The notes beneath the pieces are model-generated. The model did not search any database, was not told where the DNA came from, and saw only the letters and a list, made by a program, of their open reading frames with translations. Shown one piece after another: positions 7,642 through 15,335 of a stretch of 16,927 nucleotides of DNA; the first letter of the stretch is position 1, and each line of letters starts with the position of its first letter. The DNA lies in NCBI GenBank assembly GCA_017998095.1, contig JAGODU010000089.1:1-16927 (forward strand), given 5' to 3'. The translations under genes and the position numbers were made by a program. The stretch is from Prolixibacteraceae bacterium. Lineage in GTDB: Bacteria > Bacteroidota > Bacteroidia > Bacteroidales > Prolixibacteraceae.

Positions 7642-10600
7642 ATGAAGAAAAAGATCGATATAGAATTAAATACAGGGTTTTCACCCGAATTTTTAATAAG
7701 TTCAAAGATGAATTATAAAATGATATGCCAAAAACTGAAGGCTCTTATAATAAGTTGTGCCTTTTTACTGGCTTGTATTTTTACTGTTAACGCACAGAAC
7801 GCACTGGTTGTTAAAGGAAGGGTATTATCACCGGAGAACAAACCTGTAGCCAATGTTTCAGTTAGTGTAGAAGGTTCTCTTGAAATGCCTTCACTTACTA
7901 ATGAAGCAGGAGAATTCTCTGTAAATGCATCCCTTGAAAATCAGTGGATTAATGTAGTGCCATCTTCAGATTACAAGAGGAAAAGAGTTTTTATTGACAA
8001 GAGGAGTGAGATAAAAGTAATGGTAAGTCCACTGGATATTTCAGCAGGTGAAGATGAAGTAATAATTCTTACTCAACCTGAGAAATCAAGAGATATGTCT
8101 ACTTCATTTTCTGAACTTTCACTAAAAGATATTAAAAACTCTTTTACAACTTCTGTTGACAGGTATATGCAGGGCAGACTATCAGGTGTATATGTTATAA
8201 ATCAATCAGGAACACCGGGAAGCGGTGCTACTACTTTTATCAGAGGTATAAATTCTTTAAACGCTTCTAACCAGCCTTTATATATTGTTGATGGTATTCT
8301 TATGGAGTCACAGGGAGTATTTGGTTCAGTTATTGACGGATTTTCATACAACCCTCTTCAATCTGTAAATCCTCTGGATATATCAAATGCCGTTATTCTG
8401 AAAGATGCTGTTTATTCAGCGGCATACGGTTCAAAAGCTTCTAACGGAGTAGTAATGGTTTCAACATTAGACCCAAGTGCAACTGAAACTTCATTTGAAA
8501 TTGATTTCAGAAGAGGACTTTCTTTAAAACCGGAAAGGTATATTCCTCAAATGAATGCCCAACAGCATAAGACTTTTGCTAATGAACTCATTTATTCATC
8601 TGGAATGTACGAAGAAGATCTTGTTGAATTTTACAAGAATCTTTTTGTTGAGCCTGATGATGAAAGGTATATTAACTATCAGCATGATACCGATTGGCAA
8701 AAATATATTTTTGATGATGCAGCATTTACAAATTTCAATATAAAAGTAAAAGGTGGAGATGAAATTGCCCGCTATGGATTATCATTCGGCTACCTGAATG
8801 AAAATGGTATTTTAAAAAGCACCAACTACGATGGATACAACATCCGTTTTGTCAGCCTGGTGAATATCTTCAGATGGATGAGGATGAATGCAACTGTTTC
8901 ATTCAATACTTATACTTCAAATCTCAGGGAATCGGCAAGAGTGAAAGAAACAAGTCCGGTATGGACCAGTCTTGCAAAATCACCTTTACTGAATCCATAT
9001 CAATATGATACTGAAGGAAAAGAAACAGTAATGTTATCTGAAGTAGATGAATTTGGCGTTAGTAACCCTTTAGCTACAATAGAAAACTTCGAGGCTAGTG
9101 CAAGAAACTATCATATAGTTACTGCAATAGGCTTTGAAGTCGACCTTGCTAAGAATCTTCAGCTTAGAACAAATATCGGGATTACTTATAATTCCCTGAA
9201 AGAAAAATTATTTATGCCAAACCTTGGTATGGAAGTATATTACGACGGCGAAGCTTATAATGTTGCAAAAGCTTCTACTAATACTTTCAATGGCTTCAGT
9301 AATAATACAATGTTGATCTTTAATAAGAAATTAGGGTCCGGTCATACTTTCAGTTCAACAACAGGTATGAATGTAATGACTAATCAATTTCAATACGACT
9401 GGGGAATCGGTAAGAATTCTCACCAGAATGATGAATACAGAATGTTGAACAACGGAGTTGATAATCTTCGTGAAATGGGAGGAGACAACAGAAACTGGAA
9501 CTGGTTATCATTTTATGAAAAGGCATTTTATTCATTCAGGGATAAGTATATGGCTACCCTTGTTGTTTCACTTGACGGATCTTCAAGGTTAGGACGTCAG
9601 GCAGCCAATACCATAAGATTGTTTAATAATCCTTACGGATTGTTCTATTCAGCAGGATTGGGATGGAGAATTTCAAATGAACCATTTATTAATCAGGTTG
9701 AATGGCTTGAAGAATTAAAACTAAGAGCTTCATACGGACATACCGGAAACGATGATATTGGAGAGTCAAATGCTGCAAGTTTCTATAAGACTATTAAATA
9801 CAGGGAAACAACAGGTATATATCCTTCTACTATACCTAATCCCGGGCTTACTTACGAAACACTTGACAAACTGAATGCCGGTGTTGATCTTTCATTATGG
9901 GGAAACAGGATAAGAGCCAATTTTGATGTTTTCAAAACTACTGTAAGTAATATGTTGATTTATCGTCCCCTTGATCCATATTTTGGCTATGAATACAGAC
10001 CCGAAAATTCAGGGAAAATGGAAAATTCAGGATGGGATGCTTTTGCTTTCGTTAGAATTATAAATGGCAGAAATTTTAAATGGGATGTTGAAGCTAACAT
10101 TTCTAAAGTAACAAATGTCGTTACTGAAATTGATAATGATATTTTCATTACTGAAATGAATGATTATAGCGTTGTAAGTAAAGTAGGTGCTCCTGCAAAT
10201 AGTTTTTACGGCTACATTTTTAATGGCACCTATGCTACTACTGAAGAAGCTAATGCTGCTGCACTGGTAAATGACAGAGGAATTCAATACAAAGCCGGAG
10301 ATGCTAAATTTCAAGACATATCAGGACCTAATGGCGAAAAGGATAATATAATCAATGATTATGACAAGACCGTTATCGGTTCTTTCTTACCTGATTATAC
10401 AGGAGGTATATCAACAACACTAACATATAGAAATTGGTCGTTAAGCGGATATATGAACTTTGTTTTAGGAAATGATGTGTTCAATTACTTACGCTACAAA
10501 AACGAATCAATGAAAGATTTTTCGAATCAAAGTAGCAATGTATTGAATCGCTGGCAATATGAGGCCCAAATAACTGACGTTCCAAGAGCAGTTTGGAACG

Positions 10601-10878
10601 ACCCTGTCGGAAATAGCGACTTCTCTACAAGATGGATAGAAGATGGTTCTTATATAAGATTAAAGAATGTTTCTCTGAGCTATAAAATTCCTCATGAATT
10701 CTTAGTATTCAAAAATGCTGAATTTTATATCTCTGCAATGAACTTATTTACATTCAGCAAATATTTGGGTTACGACCCTGAGTTTGCTTTTTCTTACAAC
10801 CTAATTGATCAGGGTATAGATTACGGGCAAACTCCTAATCCCCGACAGTTTTTAATTGGAGTTAAAATTGGATTATAA
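7642..10878 (+). CDS. SusC-like TonB-dependent outer-membrane receptor, complete
   Basis: This is the second SusC channel, 1078 aa from base 7642. The hydrophobic signal core is at about 34-50 and cleavage is likely after VNA (51). Starting at the Met at 7708 would remove a 22-residue charged leader and still leave a good signal peptide; such leaders are seen in SusC proteins, so I keep the longer start. Domains in order: carboxypeptidase-regulatory-like fold at about 56-125 (VKGRVLSPENKPVANVSV, TNEAGEFSV); a TonB-box-like stretch, DEVIILTQ (138-145); a plug at about 155-278 with GTPGSG, FIRGINSLN, QPLYIVDGIL and KDAVYSAAYGSKASNGVV; then a barrel ending RQFLIGVKIGL. The Ca-binding-like loop seen in the first SusC is degenerate here. 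The sequence differs strongly from the first SusC, so it is not a recent duplicate. susD2 starts 15 bases after its stop. The substrate is unknown. Confidence 0.96.
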   Translation: MKKKIDIELNTGFSPEFLISSKMNYKMICQKLKALIISCAFLLACIFTVNAQNALVVKGRVLSPENKPVANVSVSVEGSLEMPSLTNEAGEFSVNASLENQWINVVPSSDYKRKRVFIDKRSEIKVMVSPLDISAGEDEVIILTQPEKSRDMSTSFSELSLKDIKNSFTTSVDRYMQGRLSGVYVINQSGTPGSGATTFIRGINSLNASNQPLYIVDGILMESQGVFGSVIDGFSYNPLQSVNPLDISNAVILKDAVYSAAYGSKASNGVVMVSTLDPSATETSFEIDFRRGLSLKPERYIPQMNAQQHKTFANELIYSSGMYEEDLVEFYKNLFVEPDDERYINYQHDTDWQKYIFDDAAFTNFNIKVKGGDEIARYGLSFGYLNENGILKSTNYDGYNIRFVSLVNIFRWMRMNATVSFNTYTSNLRESARVKETSPVWTSLAKSPLLNPYQYDTEGKETVMLSEVDEFGVSNPLATIENFEASARNYHIVTAIGFEVDLAKNLQLRTNIGITYNSLKEKLFMPNLGMEVYYDGEAYNVAKASTNTFNGFSNNTMLIFNKKLGSGHTFSSTTGMNVMTNQFQYDWGIGKNSHQNDEYRMLNNGVDNLREMGGDNRNWNWLSFYEKAFYSFRDKYMATLVVSLDGSSRLGRQAANTIRLFNNPYGLFYSAGLGWRISNEPFINQVEWLEELKLRASYGHTGNDDIGESNAASFYKTIKYRETTGIYPSTIPNPGLTYETLDKLNAGVDLSLWGNRIRANFDVFKTTVSNMLIYRPLDPYFGYEYRPENSGKMENSGWDAFAFVRIINGRNFKWDVEANISKVTNVVTEIDNDIFITEMNDYSVVSKVGAPANSFYGYIFNGTYATTEEANAAALVNDRGIQYKAGDAKFQDISGPNGEKDNIINDYDKTVIGSFLPDYTGGISTTLTYRNWSLSGYMNFVLGNDVFNYLRYKNESMKDFSNQSSNVLNRWQYEAQITDVPRAVWNDPVGNSDFSTRWIEDGSYIRLKNVSLSYKIPHEFLVFKNAEFYISAMNLFTFSKYLGYDPEFAFSYNLIDQGIDYGQTPNPRQFLIGVKIGL

Positions 10879-10893
10879 ACAGGAGACATAATT

Positions 10894-12747
10894 ATGAATA
10901 AAAAGATTAAATCGGTCATAATTTTATTTTCAGTCTTTCTCTTAATGGGAAACCTGACTTCGTGTGAAGAGTTTTTCTCACCTGACCAGGATAATAAAGT
11001 TTCTGAGGAAGATTTATATAATGACTGGTATGAATACAGATCAACAGCCATGGGACTGTATGGCCTTCAACAGGATCTTGTTGAACAGCTAGTAGTGTTA
11101 GGGGAGCTGAGAGGTGACTTACTTACTGTTACTGAAAATGCAAATGTTGATTTAATGGAAATATATAACTTCAATATTTCTAAAGAAAATAAATATGCAT
11201 CTCCTCAGAATTTCTTTAAGTTAATAGCTGCATCTAACAAATTTTTATCAATACTGGAAAAAGAACATCCCGAAGTTCTGAATAAGACTGCTCCTGTTAA
11301 TAATTATGACAGATTATACGGAGAAGCATTGTGTATGAGAGCATGGGCATATTTTAATGCAGTTCGTATTTATGGCAAAGTGCCATTTATTGATCAGAGA
11401 TTATCTACAATAGAAGAAATCAACGATTTTATTAATTCTCCGACTACTTACAAGGATAGTGTTTATATTGAATACAGTATTGACGGATATAATAACGATA
11501 CAATTTATAATAAAGAAATAGTGCTTGAAAAGCAGTACTTTGATACTGACATGATTATCCGCCACTTTACTAATGAACTTGAAACAAAGGTTAAGGCCGT
11601 AGGTGTAAACCATTATATAGAGAATTTAGATAATTCATGGGAAGTTACAATCTGGAGCGAATGGGGTTACAATACCTTATTGGGACACATGTATCTTACT
11701 TTGGGTGACCTTGCAAAAGGTGCTTACTATTTTGAAAAAGTCCTTTACAATAGTTCAACCAATAACAGATATCAGCTTGATAACTCGTTTGCAGGGGCAC
11801 AATGGGGAAATATTTTTGTGAATATCGACAGTAGGGAACATATTTATACTATCTGGTTCAATAAAAGTAAACAACAACAAAACGGGTTTCAGCAATTATT
11901 TGAATCATGGGGTTCTAATGAATATATGCTTCAACCTACTAAAGATGCGGTACATAAATGGGAGTCTCAATGGATAGGAGCTCAGGTTTTATACAATTAT
12001 TCAATTTTTGATAGTACACGTACTTTAATACCCGGATATCCGGGTCAGGATAGAAGGGGTTTTGGAATATCTTATGTATATGCGAATAGTAATTTAGTGG
12101 TGCCTAATTATAGCGCCATGTTGGAATATAAGAGACTGGGAGAAGAAAGAAGTGTTGAAAGGGTCATGGAAAATGTTGATACTATTGTCTATAAATACTC
12201 ACAGAAGAGCTCCGGATTCGCCAGGGATCCTAACTATATTATTTATCGTGCCGGTGGTGTTAATTTATACCTGGCTGAAATATACAACTACTGGGTATTT
12301 GAAGATAAGAACGGAAATCCTCAGTCATTCACCAGAAATGCCCTTAACATTATTAACGATGGCAGTAATTACAATGCAAGTACTACCCGTACCCAAATGG
12401 GAGTAAGAGGAAGAGTTGGTCTTGGAAGAGGAGAATCCGCATTCAAAGTGGAAAATATTACTTTCTTCTTCGATCCTTTCACAAATAAGGTTACAGGATG
12501 GGTTGATATGACAGGTAACTTACTTGCTAAACAATATTATCTTGAAAATAATATTATGGAAGAAAGAGCCAGGGAACTTGCTTTTGAAGGTGAACGCTAT
12601 TACGACCTTATGAGAGTTGCTAAACGCAGAAATGATCCATCATACCTGGCTAAAAAAGTAAGTGCTAAATATCCTGCTGCAAAGCGCGATAATGTGTATA
12701 ATTTATTACTTGATGAAAGAAACTGGTATATCAATTATTTCAAATAA
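10894..12747 (+). CDS. SusD/RagB-like substrate-binding lipoprotein (partner of the second SusC)
   Basis: This is the surface lid lipoprotein of the second SusCD pair, 617 aa, somewhat longer than a typical SusD. The signal peptide MNKKIKSVIILFSVFLLMG leads to LTSC with Cys24, then acidic EEFFSPDQDNKVSEEDLYND, consistent with export to the cell surface. The TPR-type helices include YGEALCMRAWAYFNAVR and YGKVPFI (about 142-168). A long insertion follows at about 170-250, rich in Tyr, Asp and Asn, before the next helical repeat (YNTLLGHMYLTLGDLAKGA). The C-terminal RagB/SusD signature MEERARELAFEGERYYDLMR starts at residue 555. The gap after susC2 is 15 bases, so translation is probably coupled in time. 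It is the last gene of the + strand unit; a strong hairpin begins 20 bases after its stop. The ligand is unknown, and the insertion could shape specificity. Confidence 0.95.
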   Translation: MNKKIKSVIILFSVFLLMGNLTSCEEFFSPDQDNKVSEEDLYNDWYEYRSTAMGLYGLQQDLVEQLVVLGELRGDLLTVTENANVDLMEIYNFNISKENKYASPQNFFKLIAASNKFLSILEKEHPEVLNKTAPVNNYDRLYGEALCMRAWAYFNAVRIYGKVPFIDQRLSTIEEINDFINSPTTYKDSVYIEYSIDGYNNDTIYNKEIVLEKQYFDTDMIIRHFTNELETKVKAVGVNHYIENLDNSWEVTIWSEWGYNTLLGHMYLTLGDLAKGAYYFEKVLYNSSTNNRYQLDNSFAGAQWGNIFVNIDSREHIYTIWFNKSKQQQNGFQQLFESWGSNEYMLQPTKDAVHKWESQWIGAQVLYNYSIFDSTRTLIPGYPGQDRRGFGISYVYANSNLVVPNYSAMLEYKRLGEERSVERVMENVDTIVYKYSQKSSGFARDPNYIIYRAGGVNLYLAEIYNYWVFEDKNGNPQSFTRNALNIINDGSNYNASTTRTQMGVRGRVGLGRGESAFKVENITFFFDPFTNKVTGWVDMTGNLLAKQYYLENNIMEERARELAFEGERYYDLMRVAKRRNDPSYLAKKVSAKYPAAKRDNVYNLLLDERNWYINYFK

Positions 12748-12767
12748 ACCGGTAATGATTTATATAG

Positions 12768-12804
12768 AAAAAGGCATCCTTAATTATTTAAAGATGCCTT
12801 TTTT
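12768..12804. terminator. Bidirectional intrinsic terminator between convergent genes
   Basis: AAAAAGGCATC (12768-12778) pairs perfectly with GATGCCTTTTT (12793-12803). The 14-base interior can extend the stem by four more A-T pairs (TTAA with TTAA) after one C-A mismatch, leaving a four-base loop. A T run on the right and an A run on the left give a U-tract on either transcript. It ends the susD2 transcript 20 bases after the stop. On the other strand it overlaps the last seven or so codons of the glycosyltransferase gene, so that transcript must form the hairpin from coding sequence. Confidence 0.88.
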
Positions 12805-14081
12805 ATTGATTCATATACATTAATCAGCTTCTCTGACTGAATATTGATATTAAAGTTATTTTCTACACTATTCCTGGCTTCAAGGCTTAATTTTTCAATT
12901 CTTGCTTCATCATCCAGTAACTTGATTAAAGCTTCCGAAAGTGTTTGATAATTATTTGGATTGTAAACAACTCCTCCTCCCGACTTATTTATTATCTCAG
13001 GGAATGCCCCAAGCTCAGGCTGTACAACCGGAATACCCGATGCCATTGCTTCAGAAAGATATATGCCAAATGCTTCACCATTTCTGACAGGAACTGAAAT
13101 AATTTTCATCCTGCTTAGGAAATTCATTCTGTGATTTCCTTCAAAGCCTTCCCAGAAATGTGAAAATGGTCTTAACCCTATGTCCTCAAGTTTCTTTTTC
13201 TGCTCTTTTATATATTTACTGTCTTCTGCTGTACTTCCCCCCGTTATATGCAAATGTGCATCCACGAAGCGTTCATGCTTTTTAAGCTCTATAAAGGCAT
13301 CAATTAATATGTCGAGACCATTATCATAGTTCATCCTCGAAATAAAGCCTATTTCCCTCTTTTTTTGACTTTGCGGGACAAATTTATAGTCTGCAGGATC
13401 TACTCCCAGGTGAACTGTCTTTATTTTCTCTGCCGGAATATCCATCCATGTCAATATTTTTCCGGCAAAATAATCACTCACGGAAATAAAACAATCTACA
13501 TCCTTAGCTCTTTCAGTCATAAGTTTCCAGACCTTCTCCCTGAATGAAGGTTTCATTACTTCTACCCATACATCTTCATCCTGCAGGGAACAAACTACCG
13601 GAATATTCAGCTTCTGCTTGATCCTCCTTGCCAATCCCAGCAATAAAGCATTTGAAAGATGAATAATATCCGGCTTGCAATTTTCTGCTATCCAGTCAAT
13701 CATCTTATCCAATTCTTCACTTTGCTTGCCTTGTTCTCCAAGCAACATAGAAACTGTCATCTCTTCAAGCCCTTTTGCATTTGTTGAACCTGCCATCCCT
13801 GCTGCAAACTTCATCAAAGGTTTGGAATTCAGAAAATTGTCAAACCACTTTGGCGCTTTCCTGAAAACCGGATATAATTGTTTGAGATATATACTTATTG
13901 CTCCATAAAAAACAGGAACATCTGAAATATCATGTTCATCAGAAAAAAGCGGAAGATACATCGGAACTTTAACAACATTATGCCCGTTTTTAATCAGCGT
14001 GCTTACAAACTTGCTGTCACGAAGACAGTTGCCGCAGTAAAATGTACCTCCTGAACCTGGTATTATCTGAACTATATTCAT
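12780..14081 (-). CDS. GT4-type glycosyltransferase with N-terminal CxxC motif
   Basis: This is a predicted cytoplasmic GT-B-fold glycosyltransferase of 433 aa that transfers a sugar from a nucleotide donor to an unknown acceptor. From the Met at 14081 the protein opens MNIVQIIPGSGGTFYCGNC, a glycine-rich first-strand loop typical of the GT4 acceptor domain, here carrying C16-x-x-C19. The C-terminal donor domain starts near IGFISRM (244-250). It has the EX7E catalytic/donor signature E336-E344 in GEAFGIYLSEAMASGIPVVQP (335-355). The usual Lys of the donor-phosphate 'KG' motif appears as Asn254 (RMNYDNGLDIL), while Arg249 is kept. A longer reading from 14153 adds 24 residues that overlap the propeller gene and do not look like a GT start, so I rejected it. 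It lies 35 bases downstream of the propeller gene, probably in the same operon. Family confidence is high; the specific reaction is unknown. Confidence 0.9.
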   Translation of the reverse strand: MNIVQIIPGSGGTFYCGNCLRDSKFVSTLIKNGHNVVKVPMYLPLFSDEHDISDVPVFYGAISIYLKQLYPVFRKAPKWFDNFLNSKPLMKFAAGMAGSTNAKGLEEMTVSMLLGEQGKQSEELDKMIDWIAENCKPDIIHLSNALLLGLARRIKQKLNIPVVCSLQDEDVWVEVMKPSFREKVWKLMTERAKDVDCFISVSDYFAGKILTWMDIPAEKIKTVHLGVDPADYKFVPQSQKKREIGFISRMNYDNGLDILIDAFIELKKHERFVDAHLHITGGSTAEDSKYIKEQKKKLEDIGLRPFSHFWEGFEGNHRMNFLSRMKIISVPVRNGEAFGIYLSEAMASGIPVVQPELGAFPEIINKSGGGVVYNPNNYQTLSEALIKLLDDEARIEKLSLEARNSVENNFNINIQSEKLINVYESIKKASLNN

Positions 14082-14116
14082 TTTAAAGTATGTATGATAT
14101 TTAATTGAATTGATTG

Positions 14117-15229
14117 TTAATTGCCTATAAATATGATGTTTCCATCTGCACATGCTACCACAATACCCTTTTCTGCTATTGCAGGAGTATTAATAACCGG
14201 TGTCCCGATTTCATAGGTCCATATATTTTTGCCGGTTTGTATGTCAAGAAGAAATAAATCTCCTCTCATATTTACTCCCAAAACATGCTTTTTATTAATT
14301 ACAGTTGATGCATCTACTCTTGAACCTGTATTTTTTTTCCAGATTATCTTTCCTGTTTTTCTTTCAAAACAATATACAAACTTATCTCTGCTGCCTAAAA
14401 TCACTTTTTCATTATTCACTGATGGTGAAGCTAAAAAAGGAAGGTCTGATTCTTTATTCTCATATTTCCAAAGTATTTTCTTTTTATTGATGTCGACACA
14501 GGTTAATCCCCCGCTATAATCCCCTACATATGCTTTATTATCAATCAATGCCGGGGAAGAAGCTACATAAGTGGCTATCTCAACTTTAGAATCCAAAAGT
14601 CCCGTTTTCACATCAACAATATGAAGATACCCGTCACATCCTCCAAATATTGCCTTATTGTTTTCAACTGCCGGCGAACTGTTTAAGTAATTATCCGATT
14701 CGTATTTCCAGATTTCTTTTCCGGTAAAAGCATTCACACCATGAAGAAAGAAGTCATAACTGCCTGCTGCTATTATCTTTTTATTGCCAAGGTCAATAAA
14801 GGCCGGAGCTCCCATTATTTGATTTCCGGTTTTGTATTCCCAAATCTTCTTACCTGTTTTAATGTTGATTGCAAATAATGATCCTGAAAGATTTCCAAAA
14901 TAAACGATATCTTCATTAATTAGGGCAGGTGCTTCAATTGAATTTCCGGAATTGAATTTCCATATCAGATTGCCCTTTAAATCAAGACATAATAATTCTC
15001 CATTGGTGGAACCGACTATTATTTTGCCATCTTTTATTACCGGAGCCGATTTTAATGAAGATTCAGATTTATACGCCCACTTTTTCTTTGGCTTCTGCGG
15101 AAATTCAAAATTTGTTGTTCCCTGAAGTGAAGAATTGCCCCTTGAATTTGTCCATTCAGTAGTTGCCCCTTGTAATAAAGACAGGCTGAAAAATGTAAGG
15201 AAAATAATTATAAAAAATCTAAGCATCAT
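14117..15229 (-). CDS. Exported PQQ-type (BamB-like) beta-propeller repeat protein
   Basis: This 370-aa protein begins with a signal peptide (MMLRFFIIIFLTFFSLSLLQG) and no lipobox Cys, so it is probably periplasmic or secreted rather than lipid-anchored. The mature start, EWTNSRGNSSLQG, is typical of PQQ-like propellers. The rest is made of repeats of about 40 residues with the pattern 'G..LW/IWKY...SPA..dg..vyvGs..G.l...d..tGK', for example GKKIWEYKTG and GKEIWKYESD. I count seven full repeats plus a last partial one that the N-terminal KKKWAYKS strand would complete, giving eight blades closed in BamB fashion. PQQ-coordinating dehydrogenase residues are not evident, so it is likely a binding or scaffold propeller and not an enzyme. 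It precedes the glycosyltransferase by 35 bases, which suggests a shared pathway in the cell envelope. An outer-membrane assembly role (BamB) is possible, but the neighbours do not support it. Confidence 0.88.
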   Translation of the reverse strand: MMLRFFIIIFLTFFSLSLLQGATTEWTNSRGNSSLQGTTNFEFPQKPKKKWAYKSESSLKSAPVIKDGKIIVGSTNGELLCLDLKGNLIWKFNSGNSIEAPALINEDIVYFGNLSGSLFAINIKTGKKIWEYKTGNQIMGAPAFIDLGNKKIIAAGSYDFFLHGVNAFTGKEIWKYESDNYLNSSPAVENNKAIFGGCDGYLHIVDVKTGLLDSKVEIATYVASSPALIDNKAYVGDYSGGLTCVDINKKKILWKYENKESDLPFLASPSVNNEKVILGSRDKFVYCFERKTGKIIWKKNTGSRVDASTVINKKHVLGVNMRGDLFLLDIQTGKNIWTYEIGTPVINTPAIAEKGIVVACADGNIIFIGN

Positions 15230-15249
15230 ATCCGGGATTTAACAAGTAC

Positions 15250-15257
15250 CAAATTTA
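15250..15257 (-). promoter_or_regulatory. Candidate Bacteroidota -7 promoter box for the propeller-glycosyltransferase unit
   Basis: On the - strand this reads TAAATTTG, an exact match to the Bacteroidota -7 consensus TAnnTTTG. It lies 20 bases before the ATG at 15229, which predicts a very short leader. No clear TTTG is seen at the expected -33 position about 20 bases further upstream, so the promoter may be weak or activator-dependent; see the direct repeats at 15285-15304. An A/T-rich chance match is possible. Confidence 0.45.
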
Positions 15258-15284
15258 ATGATTTTAAAAAGTAATAAATATCGG

Positions 15285-15304
15285 GTCTTGTTATTGTCTT
15301 GTTA
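15285..15304 (-). repeat. Two 9-base direct repeats, 11-base period, candidate activator site
   Basis: On the - strand TAACAAGAC occurs at 15304-15296 and again at 15293-15285, separated by two bases, so the repeat period is 11 bases (about one helical turn). The pair ends 27 bases upstream of the TAAATTTG box, immediately upstream of where a -33 element would sit. This is the usual place for an activator binding on one face of the DNA. A further TTAACAAG lies in the opposite orientation at 15239-15246 inside the leader. The regulatory role is an inference. Confidence 0.4.
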
Positions 15305-15335
15305 AAAATGAGATATTTAGTTGAATAATTCAAGA

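Noticed and set aside
10027..10314. Antisense open frame of about 95 residues inside susC2
   Set aside because: It is low-complexity, Ser/Ile/Asn-rich translation opposite conserved barrel sequence, with no start context or homology that I recognise.
14082..14153. Longer start of the glycosyltransferase
   Set aside because: The extra 24 residues overlap the propeller gene and precede the natural first beta strand MNIVQIIPG of a GT4 fold.
14229..14519. Plus-strand open frame opposite the propeller gene
   Set aside because: The opposite strand has clear propeller repeats through the whole interval; this frame shows no domain.
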